This document shows, piece by piece, positions 9,711-19,204 of a DNA stretch of 64,000 nucleotides (position 1 is its first letter; each line of letters starts with the position of its first letter). Made by a program: the position numbers and the translations under genes. This DNA comes from Acinetobacter towneri DSM 14962 = CIP 107472. Its GTDB lineage: Bacteria > Pseudomonadota > Gammaproteobacteria > Pseudomonadales > Moraxellaceae. The stretch lies in the NCBI RefSeq assembly GCF_000368785.1, contig NZ_KB849690.1, forward strand, positions 304,924-368,923, given 5' to 3'. Under the pieces are notes generated by a model that was given only the letters and a program-made list of their open reading frames with translations, was not told where the DNA came from and searched no databases.

Positions 9711-11084
9711 ATGACACAGCAGGCAAATTCTTTAATTCAAAAATACAATGTGCCTGGACCACGTTATACCAGTTATCCAACCGTACCTTATTGGGATGAT
9801 GCTACTTTTTCAGCCGAGGCATGGCAGCAGACGCTGAAGCGTTCTTTTGATGAATCTAATGCCAGCGAAGGCATTAGTCTGTATATTCATTTGCCATTTT
9901 GCGAAAGTCTATGCACTTTTTGTGGCTGTCATAAACGTGTCACCAAACGCCATGAAGTTGAACAGCCATACATTCAGGCGTTATTAAAAGAGTGGGACTT
10001 ATATTGCCAATTGCTCGAAAGCACTCCCATCATTAAAGAAATTCACTTGGGCGGTGGCACACCAACTTTCTTTTCTGTCGAACATTTGACGCAGCTCATT
10101 CAAGGCATTCTGGCAAAAGCCAAAGTGGCAGAACAGCACGAATTTAGTTTTGAAGGTCATCCCAATAACACCACCCGCGAACATTTACAGGCCTTAAATG
10201 ACTTGGGTTTTCGTCGGGTCAGTTATGGCGTGCAGGATTATAATGAAAAAGTGCAGCGCGCCATTCATCGGATGCAGCCTTTTGAGCATGTGCAACGTGT
10301 GACCGAGTGGGCGCGTGAAATTGGCTATGATTCTATTTCACATGATTTGGTTTTTGGTTTGCCCTTTCAAAATCTAGACGATGTACTGAATACCATTGAG
10401 CAGACCCAACGTTTAATGCCAGACCGTTTGGCATTTTACAGTTATGCGCATGTGCCATGGATTAAAGGCAATGGGCAGCGTGGTTTTAAAGATGAAGATG
10501 TACCTAAAGATGAATTAAAACGTCAGTGCTATGAAGAAGGCAAACAGCGTCTTTTGGCCTATGGTTATCATGAAATTGGGATGGATCACTTTGCCTTAGA
10601 ACGTGATGGTATGTATCAGTCGTTTAAAAATGGTACCTTGCACCGTAATTTTATGGGCTATACCGCATCTAAAACGCAGCTTATGATTGGCTTGGGTGTT
10701 TCATCTATTAGCGACAGTTGGTATAGCTTTGCGCAAAATGAAAAAAGCATTGAAGATTATTATGCCCGTTTAGCCTGCAATGAAATTCCTGTGTTTAAAG
10801 GGCATGTGCTGGATCGGGAAGATTTGGTAATACGTCAGCATATTTTAAATTTAATGTGCAGCTTTGAAACGTCGTGGGCCAGTCCAGAATTGGCATTTCC
10901 TGAAATTGAGCAAGTGCTGCAACAGTTACAGGAAATGCAGGAAGATGAATTACTGCTCATTCAAGATCAGCACATTCAGATTTTGGAAAAAGGTAAACCT
11001 TTTGTGCGCAATATTTGTATGGCCTTTGATTTGCGTTTAAAACGCCGTATGCCGAATAATCGTATTTTTTCGATGACGATTTAA
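9711..11084 (+). CDS. hemN: Oxygen-independent coproporphyrinogen III oxidase HemN
   Basis: This radical SAM enzyme does the same oxidative decarboxylation as HemF without oxygen. The cluster motif is FCESLCTFCGCHK (around residues 63-75), with the CxxxCxxC triad plus the extra Cys typical of HemN. The N-terminal GPRYTSYPT motif, EIHLGGGTPTF and the C-terminal HemN domain containing MGYTASK are also present. It is 457 aa, the normal length, and so is a full HemN rather than a shorter HemW-type protein. It is monocistronic and ends in a terminator shared with ribA. Confidence 0.95.
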   Translation: MTQQANSLIQKYNVPGPRYTSYPTVPYWDDATFSAEAWQQTLKRSFDESNASEGISLYIHLPFCESLCTFCGCHKRVTKRHEVEQPYIQALLKEWDLYCQLLESTPIIKEIHLGGGTPTFFSVEHLTQLIQGILAKAKVAEQHEFSFEGHPNNTTREHLQALNDLGFRRVSYGVQDYNEKVQRAIHRMQPFEHVQRVTEWAREIGYDSISHDLVFGLPFQNLDDVLNTIEQTQRLMPDRLAFYSYAHVPWIKGNGQRGFKDEDVPKDELKRQCYEEGKQRLLAYGYHEIGMDHFALERDGMYQSFKNGTLHRNFMGYTASKTQLMIGLGVSSISDSWYSFAQNEKSIEDYYARLACNEIPVFKGHVLDREDLVIRQHILNLMCSFETSWASPELAFPEIEQVLQQLQEMQEDELLLIQDQHIQILEKGKPFVRNICMAFDLRLKRRMPNNRIFSMTI

Positions 11085-11119
11085 GTAAGTTGAGTAGAAA
11101 TTATTTAATTCAAAAATTA

Positions 11120-11143
11120 AAAGGTGACTCAGAAGTCACCTTT
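11120..11143. terminator. Shared terminator of hemN and ribA
   Basis: A 10-bp stem (AAAGGTGACT/AGTCACCTTT) with a 4-nt loop. The ribA stop codon begins inside the hairpin. Confidence 0.85.
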
Positions 11144-11731
11144 ATCATACATGTGCGCCATGCGTTCGTGTTTGGTTTGCAAATATTCTTCATTGAATGG
11201 ATTTAGACCCACAGTTAAAGGCACACGGTCTACCACCGTAATCCCTTGTTCCTGTAATGCTTGAATTTTCAAAGGGTTGTTGGTGATTAAGCGCACAGCT
11301 TTAACCTGCAAATGATCTAGCATAATGCTGCACATATCATAGCGACGTGCATCGGCAGGTAAATTCAGCATTAAATTGGCATCCACCGTGTCATGTCCTT
11401 GATCTTGCAGGGCATAAGCACGAATTTTATTGGTCAAGCCAATCCCGCGACCTTCTTGGCGTAAATATAAAATCACACCTTGTCCTGCGTCATTAATCAG
11501 ACGTTGAGTGGCTTGAAGCTGTGGGCCACAGTCGCATTTTAAAGACGCGAAAGCATCGCCAGTTAAACATTCTGAGTGAATCCGTACCAGAACGGGCTGG
11601 GTTGGCGCAGTGTCCAAACCTTTGGATAATGCCACGTGTTCTTCGCCAGTTTCAGGATCTTGAAATACCGTAATGTTGAATTCACCAAATGCGGTCGGTA
11701 ATCGTGAGGTTGCGACAAACTTAATCGGCAC
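11129..11731 (-). CDS. ribA: GTP cyclohydrolase II RibA
   Basis: RibA opens GTP to the pyrimidine precursor of riboflavin. The 200-aa protein has the zinc-site segment [20 protein letters not shown], with Cys 55, 66 and 68 approximately, and the catalytic segment [13 protein letters not shown]. It is a stand-alone GTP cyclohydrolase II, not fused to the RibB domain. It diverges from dxs across about 300 bp. No FMN riboswitch was recognised upstream. Confidence 0.96.
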   Translation of the reverse strand: MPIKFVATSRLPTAFGEFNITVFQDPETGEEHVALSKGLDTAPTQPVLVRIHSECLTGDAFASLKCDCGPQLQATQRLINDAGQGVILYLRQEGRGIGLTNKIRAYALQDQGHDTVDANLMLNLPADARRYDMCSIMLDHLQVKAVRLITNNPLKIQALQEQGITVVDRVPLTVGLNPFNEEYLQTKHERMAHMYDKGDF

Positions 11732-12039
11732 TGTTTAACTCGTGAAATAGTCGATAAATTGTTTAAAGTATAGCGTAATGCTCAGACATTAGTAGAATAG
11801 CGAACACGAATTTATACAGAAGATTTTCTTTTTTGTATAAAGCGCACGATAATGGTTGATAAATAGTTAGATTATTCAGGATAATCTACCCACCCAACGT
11901 GTGCCCAACTGAAATCACTGCTCAAAACTACATCGCTAGAAATGTGGCTGATTGAAGGTAATACCATTCGGTTATATGATCGAGTAATTCCCATTGACCT
12001 CGCTTAGGATTTGCCAGGCTTTAGAAGGCTTTGCCACAT
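11732..12039. other. ribA-dxs divergent intergenic region with two inverted repeats
   Basis: It holds two dyads: TTTATACA at 11811-11818 paired with 11834-11841, and a perfect 8-bp inverted repeat TAGATTAT at 11868-11875 paired with 11881-11888 across TCAGG. Either could be an operator or a leader hairpin. No gene was seen. Confidence 0.4.
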
Positions 12040-13950
12040 ATGCTGTATACAGAAATTCCAACTCAACGCCCTGTAACACCATTGCTCGATGAGATTGACC
12101 ATCCGCAGCAATTACGTTTACTCGCGCAAAGCCAGCTTCCACAGGTGGCAGATGAGTTACGTCAATTCATTTTGTATGCCGCAGGTCAAAGTGGAGGACA
12201 CTTTGGCGCAAACTTAGGCGTGATCGAACTGACCGTTGCGCTGCATTATTGCTTTAATACCCCACACGATCGCTTAATTTGGGATGTCGGTCATCAGGCT
12301 TATCCGCATAAAGCCCTAACAGGACGCCGCGAGCAACTCACCACCATTCGCGCCAAAGATGGTTTGGCTGCATTCCCTGCGCGTGAAGAATCTATTTTTG
12401 ATACCTTTGGCGTTGGTCACTCCTCAACAGCAATTTCTGCAGGATTGGGGATGGCGTTGGCACGACGTTATCAACAAAACCCGTGTGAAGTTGTTGCCAT
12501 TATTGGCGATGGTGCTATGACGGCAGGTATGGCTTTTGAAGCCATGAATGATGCAGTGGCCCACCAAGCCGATATGATGGTGGTGCTGAATGACAACGAT
12601 ATGTCAATTTCATGTAGCACAGGCGGCTTTGCCAAACATCTTGCTGCCATTTGGGAGCGTGGTGAATCGGTTTATGTCAGTGAAACAGGTGAGGCTTACG
12701 TGCAGCCGCATCCAAAATGGACATACAACTCACGTTTGCACTGTGCTGCCACTGAAGCTGCAGACAACTTATTTAAAGCGATTGGGTTTGATTATTTCGG
12801 CCCTTTCGATGGACATGATGTTGAACAACTCACACACGTGTTTAATGCGCTGAAAAAACGTAAAGGCCCACGTTTAATTCACGTTTACACTAAAAAAGGC
12901 AAAGGCTTTGCGCCTGCCGAAGCTGATCAAATTAAATATCATGCCATTGGTAAAATTCATGCCAAAGCTGCACCAGTTAGCGCACCTAAATATTCTGATG
13001 TATTTGGGCAGTGGTTATGTGATCAGGCAGAACAAGATTCACGATTATTGGCAATTACGCCAGCCATGTGCGAAGGTTCGGGCATGGTGCAATTTGCCAA
13101 ACAATTCCCAGAACGCTATTTTGATGTCGCGATTGCCGAACAGCATGCGGTGACTTTGGCTGCGGGTATGGCCTGCGAAGGTTTAAAGCCTGTGGTGGCG
13201 ATTTACTCTACCTTCTTGCAGCGCGGTTATGACCAACTGATTCATGATGTCGCTTTGCAAAACTTAGATGTCACTTTTGGCATCGATCGTGCAGGTTTGG
13301 TGGGTGAAGATGGTCCAACCCATGCAGGTGCTTACGACTACGCCTATATGCGTACCGTACCGAATATCGTGATTATGGCGCCAAAAGACGAAAATGAATG
13401 TCGTCAAATGCTGCACACCGCTTATTTATATAACGGTCCTGCAGCAGTGCGTTATCCACGCGGGCATGGTTTGGGTGTCGAAATTCAGCAGCAAATGACA
13501 GCAATTCCATTAGGACAAGCTGAAATTGTGGCGCAGTTCAATCCACAATATGATGACTATATTTCAGTGCTGGCTTTTGGTAGCCGTGTGCAAGCGGCAG
13601 TTGAGGCGGCAGAAGCATTTGCTCAGCAGCATGATGTCGCAGTACGTGTGGTGAATATGCGTTTTGTGAAGCCATTGGATGAAAAACTGTTAGCTGAGAT
13701 TGCAGACAGCACTGCATTATTCGTCACTGTAGAAGAGCATGCGATTATGGGTGGTGCAGGCAGTGCCGTGAGTGAATACTTGGCGAAGGCCCAGATTGTC
13801 AAACCGATTATTCATTTAGGTTTAGAAGATAGCTTTATGCAACAAGCGACACATGGTCAAATGCTGCAACAGGCAGGTTTAGATGCACAAGGCATTGAAA
13901 AATCAATGCAAAATGCTTGGCAAAAACTGCATCAATCTATATTGAATTAA
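12040..13950 (+). CDS. dxs: 1-deoxy-D-xylulose-5-phosphate synthase Dxs
   Basis: This thiamine-diphosphate enzyme condenses pyruvate and glyceraldehyde-3-phosphate, the first step of the MEP isoprenoid pathway. Motifs are [11 protein letters not shown] (catalytic His), [16 protein letters not shown] (the GDG...N metal/ThDP motif), [15 protein letters not shown] (activating Glu) and the transketolase C-terminal domain. The start is the ATG at 12040 ([12 protein letters not shown], 636 aa). The frame is open to a TTG at 12031, but GAAGG is placed better for the ATG. A terminator follows, so suhB is a separate unit. Confidence 0.97.
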   Translation: MLYTEIPTQRPVTPLLDEIDHPQQLRLLAQSQLPQVADELRQFILYAAGQSGGHFGANLGVIELTVALHYCFNTPHDRLIWDVGHQAYPHKALTGRREQLTTIRAKDGLAAFPAREESIFDTFGVGHSSTAISAGLGMALARRYQQNPCEVVAIIGDGAMTAGMAFEAMNDAVAHQADMMVVLNDNDMSISCSTGGFAKHLAAIWERGESVYVSETGEAYVQPHPKWTYNSRLHCAATEAADNLFKAIGFDYFGPFDGHDVEQLTHVFNALKKRKGPRLIHVYTKKGKGFAPAEADQIKYHAIGKIHAKAAPVSAPKYSDVFGQWLCDQAEQDSRLLAITPAMCEGSGMVQFAKQFPERYFDVAIAEQHAVTLAAGMACEGLKPVVAIYSTFLQRGYDQLIHDVALQNLDVTFGIDRAGLVGEDGPTHAGAYDYAYMRTVPNIVIMAPKDENECRQMLHTAYLYNGPAAVRYPRGHGLGVEIQQQMTAIPLGQAEIVAQFNPQYDDYISVLAFGSRVQAAVEAAEAFAQQHDVAVRVVNMRFVKPLDEKLLAEIADSTALFVTVEEHAIMGGAGSAVSEYLAKAQIVKPIIHLGLEDSFMQQATHGQMLQQAGLDAQGIEKSMQNAWQKLHQSILN

Positions 13951-13975
13951 TTTTTAGCAACACTTCTTCCCCAAA

Positions 13976-14008
13976 AGCCTCAATATTTGCTAAAATATTG
14001 GGGCTTTC
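13976..14008 (+). terminator. dxs terminator
   Basis: A 13-bp stem with one G-T pair (AGCCTCAATATTT with 13993-14005), a 4-nt loop GCTA and a short T-run. Confidence 0.8.
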
Positions 14009-14054
14009 ATGCATTATTCTTTATCAAACTCTTCAAATTTGTAGTGGGTGTTCA

Positions 14055-14885
14055 ATGGAACCTATGGTGGTGATGGCTGCGCGTGCGGCTCAAACAGTTG
14101 GTCAAGAGCTTTTAAAAGCGCATCAGAATCGTCATAAACTCGATCTACAAGTCGAAGAAAAAGGCATTGATGGTCCTGTAACGCGCGTAGATCGTTACCT
14201 CGAGCAATTGACCATTGATACATTACGCAAAAGTTATAAAAATCACAGCTTCCTGGGCGAAGAATTTGGCATGCAGGAAGGCAAAGGTCACGATGCCGAC
14301 TGGTGTTGGGTGATTGATCCTTTAGATGGCACGCTAAACTTTGTTCACGGTTTCCCTCATTTCTGTATTTCGATTGCAGTGCAACACAAAGGTGTGACAC
14401 AGCACGGTGTTATTTACGATCCTGTAAAAGATGAGTTGTTCTCTGCGAGCCGTGGCCGTGGTGCGATGATGAATCAACGTCGTATTCGTGTAAATGTAAA
14501 AGACAGTTTAGACAACACCTTCTTGGCAGTGGGTCATGCTTATCGTGCTAAGCGCGATGGCGAAATTGTTTCTTATGCCAAAAACCATTTTGAAAGTTTA
14601 TTGAATGTGACAGAAGCAGGCGCTCAATACCGCCGTGCAGGTTCTGCTGCATTAGACTTGGCTTATGTGGCTGCAGGTCGTTTAGATGGTTATTTTGAAC
14701 TTGGCTTAAAACCGTGGGATATTGCTGCGGGTGAGTTAATTGTGAAAGAAGCGGGCGGTACTGTGGTCGATGCACGTGGTGGCAGCGACTCTATGGAAAA
14801 TGGGCAAGTTTTGGCATGTTCAATGAAAATGTTAAAACCACTTATGAAAGCGGTTGTGCCTGCTTGGGGCGAAGCAGCGAAATAA
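14055..14885 (+). CDS. suhB: Inositol-1-monophosphatase family protein (SuhB type)
   Basis: This Mg-dependent phosphatase has 276 aa. Metal and catalytic motifs are FLGEEFG (Glu), WVIDPLDGTLNFVHGFPHF (DPxDGT) and KPWDIAAGELIVKEAGG (WD). SuhB proteins hydrolyse inositol and related sugar phosphates; in E. coli SuhB also acts in rRNA antitermination. The Met at 14055 (MEPMVVMAARAAQ) matches the family start. Open frame upstream to 13917 overlaps dxs and its terminator and is not believed. Confidence 0.92.
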   Translation: MEPMVVMAARAAQTVGQELLKAHQNRHKLDLQVEEKGIDGPVTRVDRYLEQLTIDTLRKSYKNHSFLGEEFGMQEGKGHDADWCWVIDPLDGTLNFVHGFPHFCISIAVQHKGVTQHGVIYDPVKDELFSASRGRGAMMNQRRIRVNVKDSLDNTFLAVGHAYRAKRDGEIVSYAKNHFESLLNVTEAGAQYRRAGSAALDLAYVAAGRLDGYFELGLKPWDIAAGELIVKEAGGTVVDARGGSDSMENGQVLACSMKMLKPLMKAVVPAWGEAAK

Positions 14886-14923
14886 TCAGCTGATCATATT
14901 TATACTTAAATAAGACACTTAGC

Positions 14924-14950
14924 AAAGCTCTCATCCTGAGGGCTTTTCTT
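14924..14950 (+). terminator. suhB terminator
   Basis: Stem AAAGCTCTC with GAGGGCTTT (one G-T pair), loop ATCCT, followed by a T-rich run. Confidence 0.8.
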
Positions 14951-15066
14951 TTACCTAACGGTCTAAAACTGCTGGTTTTAAATCTGTTGTTATCGTCCAT
15001 ATACTAGCCATAAAAGCAGAATCTATCACTGTTTACACAAAAAACTGCAAAAGTCGATTAAATAAG

Positions 15067-15094
15067 GTGACTTTTAAAATAATCCTGCTATAAT
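15067..15094 (+). promoter_or_regulatory. Predicted promoter of the DEAD-box helicase gene
   Basis: GTGACT at 15067-15072 and a consensus TATAAT at 15089-15094 with 16-bp spacing. Predicted transcription starts near 15101, leaving about 270 nt of untranslated leader. Confidence 0.6.
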
Positions 15095-15369
15095 CCGCGC
15101 ACGCACTTAATTTCTGTTCATTACCTGAACATTTCTCTTCTAATCATTGTGTATGCGCGTGCGGTCCAAAGAGAGGACGATATCTCGCGCCCCAATCGCT
15201 AAAGCGATTCCTTCAGGTTAAGCCGTAATCATGCGTGCGTTATATCACATCGTCGTTACTCGGATCGCCGCTGAATCTTAAATTGTCAGCGATAATTGCT
15301 GTACCGCTTTTTGCCGATGTCCATCTGACTTTATTTAATGGAGCACCCATTTTCAGGGTGAAAATCTCT

Positions 15370-17220
15370 ATGAGCAAAACTTTTGCTGATTTTTCTTTAC
15401 ATGAATCTTTACAACAAGCTTTAGAAGGCTTGAACTTTACTACGCCGACTCCTGTTCAAGAACAATCGATCCCAGCGGCACTTGAAGGTAAAGACTTATT
15501 GGTATCTAGCCAAACAGGTTCTGGTAAAACTGCTGCATTTTTACTCCCAACTTTAAACGCGCTTGCTAATCATGATACTTTCGTACCATTTAAAGAGCGT
15601 ATGAAAGCTATTACTCAGCCGTCAATTTTAGTGCTTTGCCCAACACGTGAATTGGCTCAACAAGTTAGCCAAGACGCGATTGCATTTGTACGTCACATGA
15701 AAGGTGTACGTATTGCAGCAATCATGGGTGGTATGCCTTTTGGTAAGCAAATCCAACAATTAAAAGGTGCGCAAGTGGTTGTAGCGACTCCAGGTCGTTT
15801 ACTTGACTTGGTGAACCGTCGTCAAATCAAACTTGATAAAGTTGATGCCTTAATTGTAGACGAAGCTGACCGTATGCTCGATTTAGGCTTCTCTGAAGAC
15901 CTAGAAGCGATTAGCGATTTAGCTGCTAACCGTAAGCAAACCTTGATGTTCTCTGCAACTTTTGCAAGCCGTATTATCACACTTGCAGAACGCATGATGA
16001 ATGAGCCTGTACGTATTGCGATTGAAACAGGTCACTCAACGAACATGGACATCACCCAGACTTTACACTGGACTGATGGTTTCGAGCACAAGAAAAAATT
16101 ATTGTCACACTGGTTATCTGATGAAGGTGTAGATCAAGCGGTTGTATTCGCATCTACTCAAGAAGATACCGATATGCTGGCTGAAGAATTGGCTGAAGCG
16201 GGTCACTCGGTTGTTGCACTACACGGTGCAATGCCACAAACCGTTCGTAACCGTCGTTTACGCAGCATTCGCGAAGGCCGTGCAAAAATCTTGGTTGCAA
16301 CAGACGTTGCAGCACGTGGTTTAGACGTACCAACTATTTCTCACGTGATTAACTTCGGTTTACCAATGAAAAATGAAGACTATGTACACCGTATTGGTCG
16401 TACAGGTCGTGCGGGTCGTACTGGTAACGCGATTACTTTGGCAACTTACCGTGAGCGCGGCAAAATCCGTGCGTTGGAAGATTTCTTAGATGCACGTTTA
16501 AGCGTTTCTGAAATTGAAGGCTTAGAGCCATCTCCACCTCCAGCACGTTCTGGTCGTGACGGTGGTCGGGGTCGTCGTGATGGCGGTCGCGGTGGTCGTG
16601 GCGGTTTTGGTGGCGGTCGTCGTTTTGAAGGCGAAAGCAACTTTAAACGTCGTGAAGGTGGTGATGATCGTCCACGTCGCAGCTTTGATGACAAACCACG
16701 TGGTGAACGTCCTGCATTTGGTGAAGATCGTCCGCGTCGCGAGTTCAACTCAGACCGTCCACGTCGTGAAGGTGGTTTCGGTGATCGTCCACAGCGTTCA
16801 TTTGAAGACCGTCCACGTCGTGAATTTAATTCAGATCGTCCACGCCGCGAAGGTGGTTTTGGTGATCGTCCACAGCGTTCATTTGATGATCGTCCACGTC
16901 GTGAATTTAATTCAGATCGTCCGCGTCGCGAAGGTGGCTTCAACGATAAGCCGCGTTTTGATGCGAATGATGACAACCGTGGCAACCGCGTAGATTACAA
17001 ACCACGTCGTGAAGGTAGCTTCGGTGATCGTCCAAAACGTGATTTTGGTGATCGTCCTGCACGTCGTGAAGGTGGTTTTGGTGACCGTCAACCACGTTCG
17101 TTTGATGATCGTCCTAAGCGTTCTTTTGGTGGCGAAGATCGTCCACGTCGCGAGTTCAATTCAGATCGTCCACGCCGTGAAGGTGGTTTTGATCGCCCAC
17201 GTCGTAAATTTAACGACTAA
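15370..17220 (+). CDS. DEAD-box ATP-dependent RNA helicase with Arg/Gly-rich repeated tail
   Basis: The 616-aa RNA helicase is RhlE/DeaD-like. Core motifs in order are the Q-motif segment TPTPVQEQSIP, SSQTGSGKTAAF (Walker A), PTRELAQQ, TPGRLLD, VDEADRMLDLGF (DEAD), FSATF (SAT), VATDVAARGLDVP and HRIGRTGRAGR. After about residue 390 a low-complexity tail of about 225 residues rich in Arg, Gly, Asp and Phe takes over, with repeats of RPRREFNSD and RREGGFGDRP. Such tails bind RNA and can drive condensation. The start is ATG at 15370 (MSKTFADFSLHES); the open frame upstream belongs to the leader. A likely role is RNA remodelling in ribosome assembly or cold response, inferred from the family. Confidence 0.93.
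   Translation: MSKTFADFSLHESLQQALEGLNFTTPTPVQEQSIPAALEGKDLLVSSQTGSGKTAAFLLPTLNALANHDTFVPFKERMKAITQPSILVLCPTRELAQQVSQDAIAFVRHMKGVRIAAIMGGMPFGKQIQQLKGAQVVVATPGRLLDLVNRRQIKLDKVDALIVDEADRMLDLGFSEDLEAISDLAANRKQTLMFSATFASRIITLAERMMNEPVRIAIETGHSTNMDITQTLHWTDGFEHKKKLLSHWLSDEGVDQAVVFASTQEDTDMLAEELAEAGHSVVALHGAMPQTVRNRRLRSIREGRAKILVATDVAARGLDVPTISHVINFGLPMKNEDYVHRIGRTGRAGRTGNAITLATYRERGKIRALEDFLDARLSVSEIEGLEPSPPPARSGRDGGRGRRDGGRGGRGGFGGGRRFEGESNFKRREGGDDRPRRSFDDKPRGERPAFGEDRPRREFNSDRPRREGGFGDRPQRSFEDRPRREFNSDRPRREGGFGDRPQRSFDDRPRREFNSDRPRREGGFNDKPRFDANDDNRGNRVDYKPRREGSFGDRPKRDFGDRPARREGGFGDRQPRSFDDRPKRSFGGEDRPRREFNSDRPRREGGFDRPRRKFND
16729..16960 (+). repeat. 81-bp in-frame tandem repeat in the helicase tail
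   Basis: Two full copies of 81 bp (27 codons, 16729-16809 and 16810-16890) and a diverging third copy encode the RPRREFNSD / RPRREGGFGD / RPQRSF unit. A related unit recurs near 17140-17200. Because the period is a multiple of three, copy-number change would keep the frame. Confidence 0.85.
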
Positions 17221-17245
17221 GACCGCTATAGTCATTTGTATAAAG

Positions 17246-17275
17246 AAAAACCAGTGCTCAGCACTGGTTTTTTTA
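17246..17275 (+). terminator. Helicase gene terminator
   Basis: A perfect 12-bp stem (AAAAACCAGTGC and complement) with loop TCA and a T-run. Confidence 0.92.
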
Positions 17276-17609
17276 TGTTAAATATTTTTGCTTTAGATAA
17301 ATAAAATGTATAATAGGTCACGTTTTTAACTCTATTTGCTAATTATGAACATCAATAGCTTACGATTGCTCATGCAGACGAGAGAGGGAATGATGCCGTA
17401 TATTGGTTTAGCACTCATCTTATGCAATTTAATGTATTATATTATTTCTTCTTACTTTTAAATTGTTGCTGTCCTAAAAGTGATTTAAATAACAATAATA
17501 AGACTGCTTGAACAATACGTGCACAGTTTTTAAAAATTTGCTAGATAACATTTTGCGCTTCAATCCTTTATAGTATGCGTGCTGAAAAAATGCAGGAAGA
17601 CCCTCAGCT
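17276..17609 (+). other. Intergenic region before the mla operon
   Basis: It must hold the mla promoter; TATAGT near 17570 is a possible -10 without a clear -35. A 38-codon open frame at 17345-17461 is listed separately. Nothing else was recognised. Confidence 0.4.
17345..17461 (+). CDS. Possible small membrane peptide (38 aa or 23 aa)
   Basis: An ATG at 17345 opens a 38-aa frame ending MPYIGLALILCNLMYYIISS-YF, hydrophobic in the second half. An internal ATG pair near 17390 is preceded by AGAGGGA, a plausible ribosome site, and would give about 23 aa. I recognise no family. The evidence is the ribosome site and hydrophobic pattern only. Confidence 0.22.
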   Translation: MNINSLRLLMQTREGMMPYIGLALILCNLMYYIISSYF

Positions 17610-18428
17610 ATGAATAATCCAATGCCTCAACATGAGCCGTCATTGATTGAAGTCAATGAACTGAGCTTTAAACGAGGGAAACGTGTCATTTTCGAAAATG
17701 TCAGTTTAAAGATTCGCCGTGGTCAAATTACTGCCATTATGGGACCTTCAGGTACTGGTAAAACCACGTTATTACGTTTGATTGGTGGTCAGTTGACTCC
17801 CGATCATGGTGATATTTTTCTGGATGGAAAAAATCTTGCGCAAATGTCGCGTCAGGAGTTATTTGCTGCGCGCGCACGTATGGGCATGTTATTCCAAAGC
17901 GGTGCGTTATTTACCGATATGAGCGTATATGAAAACGTCGCGTTTCCATTGCGTGCACATACCCAGTTGCCTGAACATTTAATTGCAGAATTGGTGGCTT
18001 TAAAACTTGAAGCAGTCGGTTTGCGTGGTACAGAACAACTTATGCCTGCAGAACTCTCAGGCGGGATGAACCGTCGTGTGGCATTGGCACGTGCGATTGC
18101 GTTAGACCCTGAATTGATCATGTACGATGAGCCGTTTGCAGGGCAAGACCCGATTGTAAAAGGTGTGTTGACCCGTTTAATCCGTTCCTTGCGTGAAGCG
18201 TTGGATTTAACCACCATCATCGTCTCGCATGATGTTGGCGAAACTTTATCAATTGCCGACTACATTTATATTATCGCGGAAGGCGTGATTCAGGGCGAAG
18301 GTACACCTGCAGAATTAAAACAGCATGAATCGGCATTTGTACGTCAGTTCTTAACAGGCGCTGCCGAAGGGCCAGTCGATTATCAATTTAGCCATCGGGC
18401 TTATTTAAGTGATGAGGTGCGTTCATGA
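17610..18428 (+). CDS. mlaF: MlaF, ATPase of the Mla phospholipid transporter
   Basis: This 272-aa ABC ATPase energises the inner-membrane MlaFEDB complex, which exchanges phospholipids with periplasmic MlaC to keep outer-membrane asymmetry. Walker A GPSGTGKTT (around residue 49), signature LSGGMNRRVALARA, Walker B LIMYDEPFAGQDP and the switch His in IIVSHDVGE are all present. The ATGA overlap with mlaE shows tight coupling. It is first of five genes in the order mlaFEDCB, the same as in E. coli. Confidence 0.97.
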   Translation: MNNPMPQHEPSLIEVNELSFKRGKRVIFENVSLKIRRGQITAIMGPSGTGKTTLLRLIGGQLTPDHGDIFLDGKNLAQMSRQELFAARARMGMLFQSGALFTDMSVYENVAFPLRAHTQLPEHLIAELVALKLEAVGLRGTEQLMPAELSGGMNRRVALARAIALDPELIMYDEPFAGQDPIVKGVLTRLIRSLREALDLTTIIVSHDVGETLSIADYIYIIAEGVIQGEGTPAELKQHESAFVRQFLTGAAEGPVDYQFSHRAYLSDEVRS

Positions 18429-19204
18429 ATGCTATTGCCGCATTAGGTCAACGCGTCATTGAGCGTGTTCGTGGCATTGGTGTCGCCACCCAAATGTTGT
18501 TGCAAATTCTATTTTCCATGCCAACCCTGCTTGGGGTGAAGCTGTTCCTGTACCAAATGTACCGTGTTGGTGTGATGTCATTATTGATTATTGCGGTATC
18601 AGGTTTATTTATTGGTTTGGTATTGGGCTTACAAGGCTACTCCATTTTGGTCAATATTGGTTCAGAAGCCATGTTGGGCACGATGGTGTCTTTGACTTTA
18701 TTACGTGAGTTGGCACCTGTGGTCGCTGCGCTGTTATTTGCAGGTCGTGCAGGTTCTGCCTTAACTGCAGAAATTGGTCTGATGAAAGCCACAGAGCAAT
18801 TGGCCAGCATGGAAATGATTGGGGTAGACCCACTCAAGCGTATTGTGTCACCACGTTTATGGGCGGGAATAGTCAGCCTGCCAATGCTCTCCATTATTTT
18901 TGCTGCAATTGGCATTATGGGCGGCAAAATGGTTGGGGTCGATTTTCTAGGGGTCGATGAAGGTTCTTTCTGGGGCGGTATGCAAAGCAGCGTGCAGTTC
19001 TATAAAGATATTTTTAACGGCACAATTATTAAAAGTTTTGTTTTTGCATTAATTTGTACTTGGATTGCAGTATATCAAGGCTATGCCTGTGTCCCAACAT
19101 CGGAAGGCATTGCGACGTCGACCACACGAACCGTGGTGTATTCTTCATTATGTGTTTTAGGTTTTGATTTTGTGTTGACTGCGGTCATGTTCGGAGGTGT
19201 TTAA
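18425..19204 (+). CDS. mlaE: MlaE, permease of the Mla transporter
   Basis: The 259-aa integral membrane protein has about five to six spans and the MlaE/TTG2B domain (LRELAPVVAALLFAGRAGSALTAE... LASMEMIGVDP is characteristic in two blocks). It forms the membrane dimer onto which MlaF and the MlaD hexamer assemble. It overlaps mlaF by 4 nt and mlaD by 1 nt. Confidence 0.96.
   Translation: MNAIAALGQRVIERVRGIGVATQMLLQILFSMPTLLGVKLFLYQMYRVGVMSLLIIAVSGLFIGLVLGLQGYSILVNIGSEAMLGTMVSLTLLRELAPVVAALLFAGRAGSALTAEIGLMKATEQLASMEMIGVDPLKRIVSPRLWAGIVSLPMLSIIFAAIGIMGGKMVGVDFLGVDEGSFWGGMQSSVQFYKDIFNGTIIKSFVFALICTWIAVYQGYACVPTSEGIATSTTRTVVYSSLCVLGFDFVLTAVMFGGV

Larger units (their letters stand above)
14886..15369 (+). 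other. Long intergenic region: suhB terminator, helicase promoter and leader
   Basis: It contains the suhB terminator (14924-14950), a sigma-70-like promoter (15067-15094) and a leader of about 270 nt. The leader has hairpins including AATCGCT/AGCGATT near 15197-15212 and CACCC/GGGTG just before the helicase start. Reading continues in frame through part of the leader, but the helicase start at 15370 is set by its family N-terminus. Confidence 0.6.

Noticed and set aside
11732..12039. FMN riboswitch controlling ribA
   Set aside because: None of the conserved FMN-element blocks was seen, and the region holds only short dyads.
16729..16960. Regular DNA repeats as a possible CRISPR array
   Set aside because: The repeats are contiguous, in frame and code the RNA-helicase tail; there are no unique spacers and no cas genes.
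16446..16985. Minus-strand open frame of Pro/Arg/Ser-rich protein
   Set aside because: It is the complement of the helicase repeat tail; its composition follows from the repeats and it has no ribosome site or known motif.
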